Source: JABDIP01 sp965227455 (GTDB lineage Bacteria; Pseudomonadota; Alphaproteobacteria; DSM-16000; Inquilinaceae). Taken from it: DNA of 64,000 bases. The stretch lies in contig OZ245752.1 of NCBI GenBank assembly GCA_965227455.1, positions 3,906,001-3,970,000 on the forward strand, written 5' to 3'. How positions within the stretch are numbered: the first letter of the stretch is position 1; each line of letters begins with the position of its first letter. The notes under the pieces are model-generated. The model saw only the letters and a program-made list of their open reading frames with translations. It was not told the DNA's origin and made no database searches. Made by a program: the position numbers and the translations under genes. This document shows positions 55,536 through 63,909 of this stretch, in pieces.

Positions 55536-56924
55536 CTACCCCGCCTCGGCCGGATCGTAGAGTTCGGCGTCGCGCAGATAGCCGGCCCAGGCGAACCAGA
55601 AGGCGACATGGCCCGGCAGCCGGTCCAGTGACCGGCCGTCGGGCGCGGTCAACGCGTCCTCGGTGACCGTCCATTCGACGCCGTCCTTGCTGAGGAGCCG
55701 GTCCGCCGCCGATCCTTCCATGAACTCCAGCCCTTCGCGGCGATAGGCGCGCACCGTACGGGTCTCCTGGTCGCCGACCAGCACCAGTTCGGTCAGCCCG
55801 GCGCGGTCGTTGATCACCGCACCGCCGGCGAAGGCCTCCAAGGGCCAGGCCTTCGCACCGCCCGGCAGGCGCACGCCGAATACCTGGTCCTTCTGCAGCA
55901 GCGCGTCGTCGCGCAGGGCGGCCGGGAACATCAGATCCGGGCTGGCGAAGTACTGGCCATAGGGCCGGCCGGGGCGGTAGTCGCGGGTGAACCCGGTGTC
56001 CAGCGACAGCACCAGCGTGTCCGGGTGCCGTTCCAGCCAGCGCTCCCAGCTGGTGATCGCCACCGGTCGGATGCCGAGCTCGATGCCCGATCCGGTCAGG
56101 CGGCCGGTCACCGGGCGGCCGGTGAACTGGTTCCACAGGCTCCGGGTCTGCTGGTCGTACATCAGCTTGTTGGAGCGGTAGAGGAAGCCCGAGGAGCCGA
56201 AGACGAAGGGCTCGTCATAGCCCTCGACCGTGGTGTCGAACAGGATGCCGGCGCCGCACAGAGTGCAATAGGCGAGCGAGACCGGCACGCCGCCGATCAC
56301 GTCGTTGAACATCTCGTGCCAATCCATCATGCGCAGCGGATAGGCGCGGGCGTCGCCGTTGATCTCGACGCCGAAGACCTGCTCGTCCGGCTCCAGATAG
56401 GCGGCCTCGGGTCCGGCGACGAATTGCGGGTTGGTCAGGGCCGGGATGCCGTCCACCTGCACGCCACCCCAGACGATCTCCTCCAGCCGGATCTCATGCT
56501 GCAGGTTCGGATAGAGGAAATCACCGAAGCGCGGGTCGATCACCGAATATAGCCGGATCTTAAATTCCAGATAGCTGGAATGGGGGACGATGTCCGGATG
56601 GGTCTCCATCCAGGTCATCCAGGCATTCCACCCGGTGCCGGCATCCTCGCCGGTGAGCTGCTTCAGCGCCTGGGAGAACGCCCCCTCGCCCAGCCGGGAA
56701 TAGCGCATGGCCAGGATCAGCGACGGCACGATGTCGGTCTCGCCACGGGTGGTGAGGGCCTGCAGCGACGCCTGGTTCTCGTCCGGCCCGCCGAACACCA
56801 GCAAGGTGCTGAGCTCGAGGATCAGGGCGTCGTCCATTTCCGGCTGCTGGGCGCTTGCCGGCGACGCAGACACGGCGGCGGAGACGAGAACGGCTAGGAG
56901 GAATCGGATCGGCGCACGGAACAT
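55536..56924 (-). CDS. DUF3179 domain secreted protein
   Basis: A 462-residue protein with a signal peptide (residues 1-26, ending ASAQQP) and a DUF3179 domain over about 160-440. The family landmark YCTLCGAGILFDT (about residues 237-249) carries two cysteines, and FVFGSSGFLYRSNKLMYDQQTRSLWNQ (shown in part) follows. DUF3179 proteins are periplasmic and of unknown function. It separates the transporter operon from the SmoS-like dehydrogenase, both genes being on the minus strand; it does not look like part of polyol catabolism. Confidence 0.87.
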   Translation of the reverse strand: MFRAPIRFLLAVLVSAAVSASPASAQQPEMDDALILELSTLLVFGGPDENQASLQALTTRGETDIVPSLILAMRYSRLGEGAFSQALKQLTGEDAGTGWNAWMTWMETHPDIVPHSSYLEFKIRLYSVIDPRFGDFLYPNLQHEIRLEEIVWGGVQVDGIPALTNPQFVAGPEAAYLEPDEQVFGVEINGDARAYPLRMMDWHEMFNDVIGGVPVSLAYCTLCGAGILFDTTVEGYDEPFVFGSSGFLYRSNKLMYDQQTRSLWNQFTGRPVTGRLTGSGIELGIRPVAITSWERWLERHPDTLVLSLDTGFTRDYRPGRPYGQYFASPDLMFPAALRDDALLQKDQVFGVRLPGGAKAWPLEAFAGGAVINDRAGLTELVLVGDQETRTVRAYRREGLEFMEGSAADRLLSKDGVEWTVTEDALTAPDGRSLDRLPGHVAFWFAWAGYLRDAELYDPAEAG

Positions 56925-57051
56925 CGGGACCTCGCTGGCGGCAGGACACGCACCAGCACATAAGGCGCTCCGCCGTCCGGCGATAGCCGGTCTCGCCGCA
57001 AAGTGATGCCCGGTGATCGGCCAGGACGGCCGAGTTCGCCCGCCGGGCCGG

Positions 57052-57831
57052 TCAGCTCATCACGTTGCCGCCATCCACGTTCAGGGTCTGGGCGGTGATG
57101 TAGGCGGCATCGTCGGAGGCCAGGAAAGCGATGGCCGCTGCGACGTCCTCGGGCTCGCCGATCCGCCCCGCCGGGATCGCCTCGACCGCCCGGCGCTTGG
57201 GCTCGCCCGGCGGCAGGTTCTGGTATTTGGCGAACAGCCCGTCCACCACCGACCACATCGGCGTCTCGATGATGCCCGGGGCGATGGCGTTGACGGTGAT
57301 GTCGTGCTCGGTCAGGGCCAGGGCCGCCGATTGGGTGATGCTGATGACCGCCGCCTTGGAGGCGCAGTAGTTGGCCACCAGCGCCTCGCCGCGCCGACCA
57401 GCCTGGGAGGCCAGGTTGATGATCCGCCCGCCCTCGCCCTGGGCCACCATCTGCCGGGCCGCCGCCTGCAGCATGAAGAACAGCCCCTTCACATTGACGT
57501 CGTGGATGCGGTCCCAGCTCTCCCGGCTCTGCTCCAGCAGCGGCGATAGGTCGAAGATCCCGGCATTGTTGACCAGCACGTCGATCCGGCCCGCCCGCGC
57601 AACAACGGCCTCGACCAGCCCGTCGATGTCCTCCTGCCGGGTTACGTCCACTGCCACACCGAACGCGCTGCCGCCGGCCGTCTCGATCTCCGCTGCGGTG
57701 CGCTCGGCATCGCCGCCATTGAGGTCCGCGACGACGCTGACCGCCCCCTCGCGGGCCAGCCGCTCGCAGATTGCACGGCCGATGCCGCGACCACCGCCGG
57801 TCACCACCGCCACCTTGTCTTTCAGCCGCAT
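57052..57831 (-). CDS. smoS: Sorbitol (L-iditol 2-) dehydrogenase, SmoS-like SDR
   Basis: A 259-residue short-chain dehydrogenase oxidising sorbitol to fructose (or galactitol/iditol to ketoses) with NAD+. ATG 57831 follows GGGGAGGCG; the in-frame ATG at 57909 is not used. TGGGRGIG, NNAGIFD, catalytic Ser in NLASQAGRRGEALV and YCASK are present. The run ASQAGRRGEALV...AVISITQSAAL and the ending AQTLNVDGGNVMS closely resemble Rhodobacter SmoS. It lies outside the transporter operon, beyond DUF3179, unlike the usual smoEFGKS order. Confidence 0.9.
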   Translation of the reverse strand: MRLKDKVAVVTGGGRGIGRAICERLAREGAVSVVADLNGGDAERTAAEIETAGGSAFGVAVDVTRQEDIDGLVEAVVARAGRIDVLVNNAGIFDLSPLLEQSRESWDRIHDVNVKGLFFMLQAAARQMVAQGEGGRIINLASQAGRRGEALVANYCASKAAVISITQSAALALTEHDITVNAIAPGIIETPMWSVVDGLFAKYQNLPPGEPKRRAVEAIPAGRIGEPEDVAAAIAFLASDDAAYITAQTLNVDGGNVMS

Positions 57832-58158
57832 AGTCGCCTCCCCGCAAGTGTCCGCCCATTTGGCAACACTATGCCAGACAGCCGGCGGCGCAAATCCCCG
57901 CGCCACCACGCCCCGGGCGGCGGGCGGCGGGCTTGAACCAATAGGGCGGCGAATAGAGTAAACGGCGTATTCATCATGTAATTGGTGAACGTATTATAAC
58001 TATAAATTTCATATCATTTTATACCAACGTAGTAAGTCCACATTTTTCGGACAAAATACGAAATAAAGTTTTGGAACTTTACGGTGAGTTAATTGTAACG
58101 ACATTATGATCGTCGGGCTTTCGGTTGGAGTTATCGATCCAAGGGGGAAGATCGAAAA
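57832..58158. other. AT-rich intergenic region before the cupredoxin gene
   Basis: 327 bp without a gene. The part from about 57955 to 58125 is strikingly AT-rich for this genome; 58021-58080 has only 19 G/C in 60 bases. It has short homopolymer runs and no strong palindrome. The base composition suggests a promoter or nucleoid-protein-bound region, or a recent insertion scar. Confidence 0.6.
58071..58099 (+). promoter_or_regulatory. Candidate promoter of the cupredoxin gene
   Basis: TTGGAA (58071-58076), a 17-base spacer and TGTAAC (58094-58099) lie 60-88 bp before the ATG at 58159, in the AT-rich stretch. A TATGAT at 58105-58110 is another possible -10 box. Confidence 0.4.
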
Positions 58159-59595
58159 ATGCCAGCATTGACTCGTCGGCAGTGCCTGAAGATGGCCGCC
58201 GCCGGGGTCGCCCATGGCGCCTTGATCGGCGGCCTCGGACCGGCCCGGGCACAAACGAACATTACGACGCTCGCCGTCCAGAGCCGGGTGATCGACGTAA
58301 ACGGTCGCGCCGCGACGGTCCATTGCATCCGACAGCCCGACGGCCGGGACGGGCTGACCATGGATCTGGGCGAGCGGTTCCGGGTCCGCCTGAAAAACCA
58401 GCTGTCGACCGACACTCTTGTCTGCTGGCACGGCCTGACGCCGCCGGCCAACCAATCCGGCGTTCCGGACCTGTCGCGGCCGGCCCTGGGACCGGGCGAG
58501 AGCTACGAATACGATTTCGCGCTGCGCCAGAGCGGCACCCATTGGATGTCGTCGCTGTTCGGCCTGCAGCGCCAGAAACTCACCTCCGCGCCGCTGATCG
58601 TGCGTGACCCCGCCGAGCGCGACTTGGACGAGCAGGATGTCGTCCTGGTGCTGTCCGACTTCAGCTTCAGCGAGCCGGAAGAGATCCTGCACGATCTGAA
58701 GCGCGGCGCATTCCGGCCCATGGCGGTCAACCACGAGGATGGCGAAACCGCCGGCCAGACCGCGATCTCCACCGGCGAGCGCGGCTCGATGTTCCACTTC
58801 CACGACGTCCGCTTCGACGCCTACTTGGCCAACGACCGGACCCTGTGGGACCCGCATGTCTATCGCATCGATCGCGGCCAGCAGATCCGCCTGCGCATCA
58901 TCAACGCGTCCTCGGCGACCAACTTCCTGATCGATCTCGGCCGCATCCAGGGCACGCTGATCGCTGTCGACGGCAGCCCGATCGTGCCCTTGCGGGCCTT
59001 GCGCTTCCCGATCGCCACCGCCCAGCGGCTCGACATCCGCCTCACGCTGCCATCGGAAGGCGGCGCCTTCCCGATCCTGGCACAGCGCGAGAACGACATC
59101 TCCCGCACCGGCATCGTGCTGGCGTCCCATGGCGCCGCCGTCGGCCGGATCAGCGAGACCGCCGACAGGCCCACGCCCGGGCTGCCGGTCGAACGACCGC
59201 TGCGTGCCGCGAACCCGCTTCCCGTGCGCCCAGCAGACCGCACCAATACCTACAACCTGACCGGCAGCCATGAGGGCAATGACTGGTCGGTCAACATGCG
59301 CGCCTATGATCCGCTGCAGCCATTCTGGGTAGAGGAGGGCGAACGGGTCGAGATCGTCATCAACAACCTAACGACGATGCCGCATCCGATGCATCTGCAC
59401 GGCCACAAGTTCCAGGTCGTGTCGATCCGCGGCGAGCGGTTCAGCGGCGCGTTGCGCGACACGGTGATGGTGCCGCCGCACAAATCGGTCCGGATCGCTT
59501 TCGACGCCGACAATCCCGGCCAATGGGTGTTCCACAGCCAGCACCTCTACCACATGGCCCTCGGCCTCATGACGTCGGTGCGCTACCGGAGCTGA
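58159..59595 (+). CDS. Multicopper-oxidase-fold protein with degenerate copper sites
   Basis: A 478-residue exported protein of the CopA/laccase/SufI superfamily, with three cupredoxin domains. A Tat-type signal (TRRQCLKMAA, cleavage near ARAQ) starts it. Of the four copper motifs, only HPMHLHGH (His409, 412, 414, 416) is whole. The first HWH is CWH (Cys89), the second HSH is absent (THWMSS, residues 127-132), and the C-terminal HCHxxxHxxxGM reads HSQHLYHMALGLM, so the type 1 copper Cys is Ser460 and a type 3 His is Gln461. Electron transfer from a type 1 site looks impossible. It may be a SufI-like structural or copper-binding protein. Confidence 0.85.
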   Translation: MPALTRRQCLKMAAAGVAHGALIGGLGPARAQTNITTLAVQSRVIDVNGRAATVHCIRQPDGRDGLTMDLGERFRVRLKNQLSTDTLVCWHGLTPPANQSGVPDLSRPALGPGESYEYDFALRQSGTHWMSSLFGLQRQKLTSAPLIVRDPAERDLDEQDVVLVLSDFSFSEPEEILHDLKRGAFRPMAVNHEDGETAGQTAISTGERGSMFHFHDVRFDAYLANDRTLWDPHVYRIDRGQQIRLRIINASSATNFLIDLGRIQGTLIAVDGSPIVPLRALRFPIATAQRLDIRLTLPSEGGAFPILAQRENDISRTGIVLASHGAAVGRISETADRPTPGLPVERPLRAANPLPVRPADRTNTYNLTGSHEGNDWSVNMRAYDPLQPFWVEEGERVEIVINNLTTMPHPMHLHGHKFQVVSIRGERFSGALRDTVMVPPHKSVRIAFDADNPGQWVFHSQHLYHMALGLMTSVRYRS

Positions 59596-59663
59596 CCGTC
59601 CAACTGGCGGCGCCGGCCGCGATCGGGCACTATCCCGCGTCCCGCTAACCGACGGCGCGCGCG

Positions 59664-60581
59664 ATGAGCACCGGTACCCATGAATATCTCGACGACCCGC
59701 GCAACCGGGACATCCTGGTTTCGGTGAATGGGGAGCTGGTTCCCCGCGCGGAGGCCAGCGTCTCCGTCTTCGACAGCGGCTTCGTGCTGGGCGACGGGGT
59801 GTGGGAGGGCATCCGCCTGCACAACGGCGCCTTCGCCTTCCTCGACGCCCATCTCGACCGGCTTTACGAGGGTGCGAAGGCCATCGATCTCGATATCGGC
59901 ATGACGCCGGAGGAGATGACGGCGGCCCTGACCCGCTGCGTCGAAGCCAACGGCATGACCGGCGGCGTGCATATCCGACTGATGGTCACCCGCGGCATCA
60001 AGGCGACGCCCTACCAGGACCCGCGCGTCACCATCGGCGATCCCACGGTGGTGATCATCGCCGAGCACAAGACCGCCGACCCGGCCATCGCCGAACGCGG
60101 CCTCAGCCTGTTCACCACCCATATCCGCCGCGGGCCGCCGGACGTGCAGGATCCGAAATGGAATTCGCATAGCAAGCTGAATTGCATCGCCGCCTGCATC
60201 CAGGCCGCCAAGGCCGGCGCCGACGAGGCGCTGATGCTGGATCCCCACGGCTTCGTGGCGACCTGCAACTCGACGCATTTCTTCATCGTGCGCAAGGGCG
60301 AGGTGTGGACCTCGACCGGGAACTACTGCCTGCTGGGCATCACCCGGGAAAACGTAATCGCGCTGTGCCGCCGCCACGGCATTCCCGTCTTCGAGAAGGA
60401 TTTCTCCCTGACCCAGGTCTACAGCGCCGACGAGGCCTTCGTGACCGGGACATTCGCCGGGGTCGTGCCTGTCACCAAGGTCGACGGGCGCATGATCGGC
60501 GCGGGCACGCCGGGGCCGATGGCCGCCCGTTTGGCCGGGCACTATCGCGCGCTGCTGGACGAGGAGTGCCCACCGCAATGA
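59664..60581 (+). CDS. Class IV aminotransferase (branched-chain/D-amino acid type)
   Basis: A 305-residue PLP enzyme of fold type IV. The PLP lysine is near 171 in NSHSKLNCIAACIQA, and the cofactor-binding EALMLDPHGFVATCNSTHFF and TGTFAGVVPV match the family. The opening VSVFDSGFVLGDGVWEGIRLHNG is typical. It could be a branched-chain aminotransferase, D-amino acid aminotransferase or aminodeoxychorismate-lyase-like enzyme; the motif set leans to a BCAT-like enzyme. It overlaps the next gene by 4 bases (ATGA), so the two act together. Confidence 0.85.
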   Translation: MSTGTHEYLDDPRNRDILVSVNGELVPRAEASVSVFDSGFVLGDGVWEGIRLHNGAFAFLDAHLDRLYEGAKAIDLDIGMTPEEMTAALTRCVEANGMTGGVHIRLMVTRGIKATPYQDPRVTIGDPTVVIIAEHKTADPAIAERGLSLFTTHIRRGPPDVQDPKWNSHSKLNCIAACIQAAKAGADEALMLDPHGFVATCNSTHFFIVRKGEVWTSTGNYCLLGITRENVIALCRRHGIPVFEKDFSLTQVYSADEAFVTGTFAGVVPVTKVDGRMIGAGTPGPMAARLAGHYRALLDEECPPQ

Positions 60582-61312
60582 CCGAGGCGCCTGTGCGCAT
60601 CGCCATGTGGTCGGGGCCGCGCAACATCTCCACCGCCATGATGCGGGCCTGGGAGAACCGGCCAGACACGGCGGTGATCGACGAGCCCTTCTACGCCCAT
60701 TACCTGCATGCCACCGGCTCCGACCATCCCGGCCGCGACGAGGTAATCGCCGCCTACGAGACCGATTGGCGCCGGGTGGTCGACCAGCTCACCGGCCCGG
60801 TGCCCGGCCGCAAGCCGGTCTTCTACCAGAAGCATATGACCCACCACATGCTGCCGGGCATGGATGAGGAATGGCTGGCGGGCATCGCCAATGTCTTCCT
60901 GATCCGCAACCCCCGCGCCGTCATCGCCTCCTATGCCAGGAAGCGGGGCACCGCAACCGCCGACGACATCGGCATCGAACGGCAGCAGGAGTTGTTCGAG
61001 GTGGTGCAACGGCGCACCGGAACGACCCCGCCGGTCATCGATGCGGCCAGGGTCCTCGCCGACCCGCAGGGCGTGCTGGGCCGGCTCTGCGAGATGCTGG
61101 GATTGGAATTCGATGCTCGCATGCTGTCCTGGCCGGCAGGCCCGCGCCCGACCGACGGCATCTGGGCGAAATACTGGTACCACGCCGTGGAACGCTCCTC
61201 CGGCTTCCAGGAGCCGGAGGCCATCGAGCCGGAATTGCCGCCGGAGCTGGAGGCCCTGGCTGACCGGAGCCGGCCGATCTACGAGGCGCTGTTGGCGCAT
61301 CATTTGGCTTGA
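60578..61312 (+). CDS. Sulfotransferase-family-like protein
   Basis: A 244-residue cytoplasmic protein with a P-loop-like 5'-phosphosulfate-binding start, RIAMWSGPRNISTAMMRAWENR (shown in part), and a 3'-phosphate-type segment FLIRNPRAVIASYARKRGT (about residues 107-125). These are the two PAPS-binding motifs of sulfotransferases, but the protein is short and the acceptor site is not evident. ATG 60578 overlaps the aminotransferase stop. A strong inverted repeat follows the gene. Joint action with an aminotransferase is unusual; the product is unknown. Confidence 0.75.
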   Translation: MTEAPVRIAMWSGPRNISTAMMRAWENRPDTAVIDEPFYAHYLHATGSDHPGRDEVIAAYETDWRRVVDQLTGPVPGRKPVFYQKHMTHHMLPGMDEEWLAGIANVFLIRNPRAVIASYARKRGTATADDIGIERQQELFEVVQRRTGTTPPVIDAARVLADPQGVLGRLCEMLGLEFDARMLSWPAGPRPTDGIWAKYWYHAVERSSGFQEPEAIEPELPPELEALADRSRPIYEALLAHHLA

Positions 61313-61322
61313 TTCCCCACAC

Positions 61323-61359
61323 CCGCGTCGTCCCCGGACTTGATCCGGGGACGACGCGG
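61323..61359. repeat. Perfect 16-bp inverted repeat between convergent genes
   Basis: CCGCGTCGTCCCCGGA (61323-61338) and its exact inverse (61344-61359) enclose a CTTGA loop, between the convergent sulfotransferase-like and meaB genes. The GTCCCCGGACTTGATCCGGGGAC core is of the kind of dispersed palindrome often seen between alphaproteobacterial genes. It may end transcription from both sides, although no T-run follows. Confidence 0.75.
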
Positions 61360-61374
61360 TGAATGTTGTGAGGC

Positions 61375-62391
61375 TCAGCCCTTCCCGCCTTTCAGGAAGC
61401 GCCCGAGCAGGTCCTGTGCCGCCGCGGTCGGCGTGAGCTTGCCGTCCGCCACCTTCTTCTCCAGCCCGGACAGGGCCGCGTCGACTGACGGATCGTCGCG
61501 GAATCGTTCCGCCAGCCCCTCCTCGATCTCGCCCCACATCCAGCTCCTTGCCTGCCGGGAGCGGCGGTCCGCCCAGGCGCCGGAGTCGGTCATGGCCTCG
61601 CGATAGGCGGCCACGGCCTGCCAGACGTCGTCGATGCCGCGCTTCTCGACGGCGGAGACCTGCAGCACCGGCACCTGCCAGCCCTCCACCGGCGGCCGCA
61701 GCAGGGTGAGCGCATGGCGGTACTCGGCGGCCGCGTGATTGGCGGCGGCGACCAGATCGCCATCGGACTTGTTGACCACCACCAGGTCGGCCAGCTCGAC
61801 GATGCCGCGCTTGATGCCCTGCAGCTCGTCGCCGGCGCCCGGCAGCAGCAGCAGGATGAACAGATCGACCATGTCGGCGACGGCGGCCTCCGACTGGCCG
61901 ACGCCGACCGTCTCCACGATCACCACATCGAATCCCGCGGCCTCGCAGGCCAGCATCGCCTCGCGGGTCCGCCGCGCCACCCCGCCCAGGGTGCCGCCGG
62001 TCGGCGACGGCCGGATGAAGGCGGATTCGGTGCGGGCCAGCACCTCCATGCGCGTCTTGTCGCCGAGGATCGAGCCGCCGGAGCGCTTGGAGGAGGGATC
62101 GACGGCCAGCACCGCCACCCGATGACCGCGTTCGATGGCGTCCAGGCCGAACACCTCGATGAAGGTGGATTTGCCGACGCCGGGCACGCCCGAGATGCCC
62201 AGCCGCACGGATTTCCCGGCCTTGGGCACCAGATGCTCCAGCAGCGCCTCGGCATTGCGCCGATGATCCGTGCGGGTCGATTCGATCAGCGTGATCGCCC
62301 GCGCCAGGGCCCGCCGGTCGCCGGCCAGGACCTGCTTGGCAAGTCTTCTTTCCTGCGAGGCTCGGCCACTATTGGCTGACACTGCCACCAA
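61375..62391 (-). CDS. meaB: Methylmalonyl-CoA mutase-associated GTPase MeaB
   Basis: A 338-residue G3E-family GTPase that protects and reactivates adenosylcobalamin-dependent methylmalonyl-CoA mutase. The P-loop is GVPGVGKST (about residues 64-72), the Mg/switch region VAVLAVDPSSKRSGGSILGDKTRM, then VIVETVGVGQSE and the guanine-specific NKSD. The N-terminal helices LAKQVLAGDRRALARAITLIES match MeaB/ArgK. The mutase itself is not in the window. It fits with CobST (cobalamin) and Mcl1 (ethylmalonyl-CoA pathway) elsewhere in the window. Confidence 0.94.
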   Translation of the reverse strand: MVAVSANSGRASQERRLAKQVLAGDRRALARAITLIESTRTDHRRNAEALLEHLVPKAGKSVRLGISGVPGVGKSTFIEVFGLDAIERGHRVAVLAVDPSSKRSGGSILGDKTRMEVLARTESAFIRPSPTGGTLGGVARRTREAMLACEAAGFDVVIVETVGVGQSEAAVADMVDLFILLLLPGAGDELQGIKRGIVELADLVVVNKSDGDLVAAANHAAAEYRHALTLLRPPVEGWQVPVLQVSAVEKRGIDDVWQAVAAYREAMTDSGAWADRRSRQARSWMWGEIEEGLAERFRDDPSVDAALSGLEKKVADGKLTPTAAAQDLLGRFLKGGKG

Positions 62392-62501
62392 CTAGGGCGC
62401 CACGCCGAAAAGCGAATTTGTCAATGAAGCCTGCGAATACATGGAATTGCGTCGAAGACAGTGGGCAATAGCACACACAGTGATTGCAGCAGAAAGTGAG
62501 T

Positions 62502-63146
62502 TCACGGCCCCAATTCGTACCCAGATGATGCTAGATCGGATAATTCTCCATGTACCTTTTCTTGCTGACGATAGCAGGAGTACTCATCTCCCCATTGATC
62601 CCATCCGGCACGACCATGCCTTGCAAATATCTCCAGAAATGGTCCGGGGCTGCACGATTCGATTAGATCATAGAAGTCGTCAGGCTTGCGCGAATGTTCC
62701 CTTTTTCGACTTGGCAATAGATTAACCTGTCGTCGCCCAGGTTGAAGTGTCCGGGCCTTCTTGCCGCGGACGCCAAATAGAATGAGCTCGGTTACATTTC
62801 GGAAATAAAATCCAACGCCCCGTCCATCAGGTCCGCCATCTTTTCTGACTTTATACCAAACGAGGTTCGTTTTATATTCGAACCCCCAGGCATCCATCAC
62901 CGAAAGTCCCTCACGTAACAACGCATTTGGAACCCACAAATATAGATGACTTGTATCTTCACAAAGCTCTCGTATTGGAAGAGCTTCGATCTCTGCGAAC
63001 GACATCGTTGAATATCGAGCCAACCGACGGTGTTCCGGCGCCATTTTTCCCGTAGCATTCTGAAATCGCCACGGCGGATCAGCCAAGATAGTCCTGTACC
63101 TGCGACCATCGACATGTGCCCGCAACAAACCTCCCGATCCATCCAT
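62502..63146 (-). CDS. MT-A70-family DNA adenine methyltransferase
   Basis: A 214-residue N6-adenine methylase. The catalytic DPPW motif is in RYRTILADPPWRFQN (about residues 16-30) and the AdoMet region in the later PDDFYDLIESCSPGPFLEIFAR. This is the Ime4-like MT-A70 fold that in bacteria is often paired with a type II nuclease. ATG 63146 is 4 bp after the nuclease stop, so the pair is one operon with the nuclease first. Its base composition is AT-richer than the surrounding genome. It should protect host DNA from the partner enzyme; the recognition site cannot be read from sequence. Confidence 0.87.
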   Translation of the reverse strand: MDGSGGLLRAHVDGRRYRTILADPPWRFQNATGKMAPEHRRLARYSTMSFAEIEALPIRELCEDTSHLYLWVPNALLREGLSVMDAWGFEYKTNLVWYKVRKDGGPDGRGVGFYFRNVTELILFGVRGKKARTLQPGRRQVNLLPSRKREHSRKPDDFYDLIESCSPGPFLEIFARHGRAGWDQWGDEYSCYRQQEKVHGELSDLASSGYELGP

Positions 63147-63150
63147 CGCC

Positions 63151-63747
63151 TTATTCCCCGCGCTTCAAGAGTGATTCGGTAATACCGAGCACCAAGATCG
63201 GACAGCCTCCGGCTCCGCCGCCGTCGATCTTTGGCCATAGCTTATCGGTGTGTGTGGACGATCGTCCGAAAGCTGTTCCTGGACGAATTTCGTTCAAAGC
63301 GCCCTGTAGATCAGTATCCCGTGTGATTACGATCCCCACACTCAAGATGTCCAATTGATGAAGTAGCCTGAAATTATTGAGATCTCGGTCGAAAAAAGGA
63401 TCTTTGTTGTTCCACTCGATCTCAATTCCTACTCGATTCTTGAACCCATCGATCGTATGCGTCGGCGATGGATAGACCTCGTCGTCGACCTTAATTGAGG
63501 TCTGGAAACGTCTTTCAGTCCAGCCTCGTGATTCCAAGATTCTTTCAACGGCAATCGAGATTTTGGATTTGCCACCCCCGCCTGCGCGAATGAAGCTTTC
63601 TTTCAATTCAAATTGCTTCATAAGCACAAGAAGGTCCGCCCACTCTTCGGGAAAATCAGATTTCAGAATCGACGACGCGTGTCGCCACTCCCGAATGAGC
63701 CACAATCGGTTGATCGCAGGATCGAAATTCCTGTTGTCCTGATACAT
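63151..63747 (-). CDS. BglII/BstYI-family type II restriction endonuclease
   Basis: A 198-residue nuclease. The likely active site is the acidic run HTIDGFKNRVGIEIEWNNKD (about residues 98-117), with Asp, Glu and Glu placed as in the BglII/BstYI fold, followed by DPFFDRDLNNFRLLH. Those enzymes cut at AGATCT or RGATCY-type sites; the site here is unknown. The N-terminal half is helical and probably dimerises. It directly precedes the MT-A70 methylase gene. Together they form a compact acquired restriction-modification system. Confidence 0.8.
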   Translation of the reverse strand: MYQDNRNFDPAINRLWLIREWRHASSILKSDFPEEWADLLVLMKQFELKESFIRAGGGGKSKISIAVERILESRGWTERRFQTSIKVDDEVYPSPTHTIDGFKNRVGIEIEWNNKDPFFDRDLNNFRLLHQLDILSVGIVITRDTDLQGALNEIRPGTAFGRSSTHTDKLWPKIDGGGAGGCPILVLGITESLLKRGE

Positions 63748-63769
63748 CCTAGTTCAGAGTTTTGTTCAT

Positions 63770-63783
63770 GAAAAGTTCTTTTC
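63770..63783. promoter_or_regulatory. Near-perfect palindrome upstream of the nuclease gene
   Basis: GAAAAGTTCTTTTC has exact 6-bp inverse arms around TT, 23 bp before the nuclease start. It could be an operator for this restriction system, but no controller (C) gene is seen. The rest of the gap to 63909 shows nothing else. Confidence 0.3.
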
Positions 63784-63909
63784 TCGCGTTGGCGACATCA
63801 ACATATTGAGCGTTTCATCACCGGAATTACAAGATGCTGAATCGTGTCGCTGTGATCGACCCTCAAATGTGCGACAGTCGTCAAGACTCCTCACTGCATT
63901 TTCGCGCAG

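Larger units (their letters stand above)
62400..63905. other. AT-rich restriction-modification island
   Basis: About 1.5 kb between meaB and the right-edge gene is visibly poorer in G/C than the rest; for example 63361-63420 has 23 G/C in 60. It contains just the methylase and nuclease genes. The sharp change in composition at both ends suggests recent transfer. No integrase, direct repeat or tRNA border is visible. Confidence 0.65.

Noticed and set aside
62441..62725. Plus-strand frame of 94 codons in the AT-rich island
   Set aside because: Mostly antisense to the MT-A70 gene, with no ribosome-binding site or motif.
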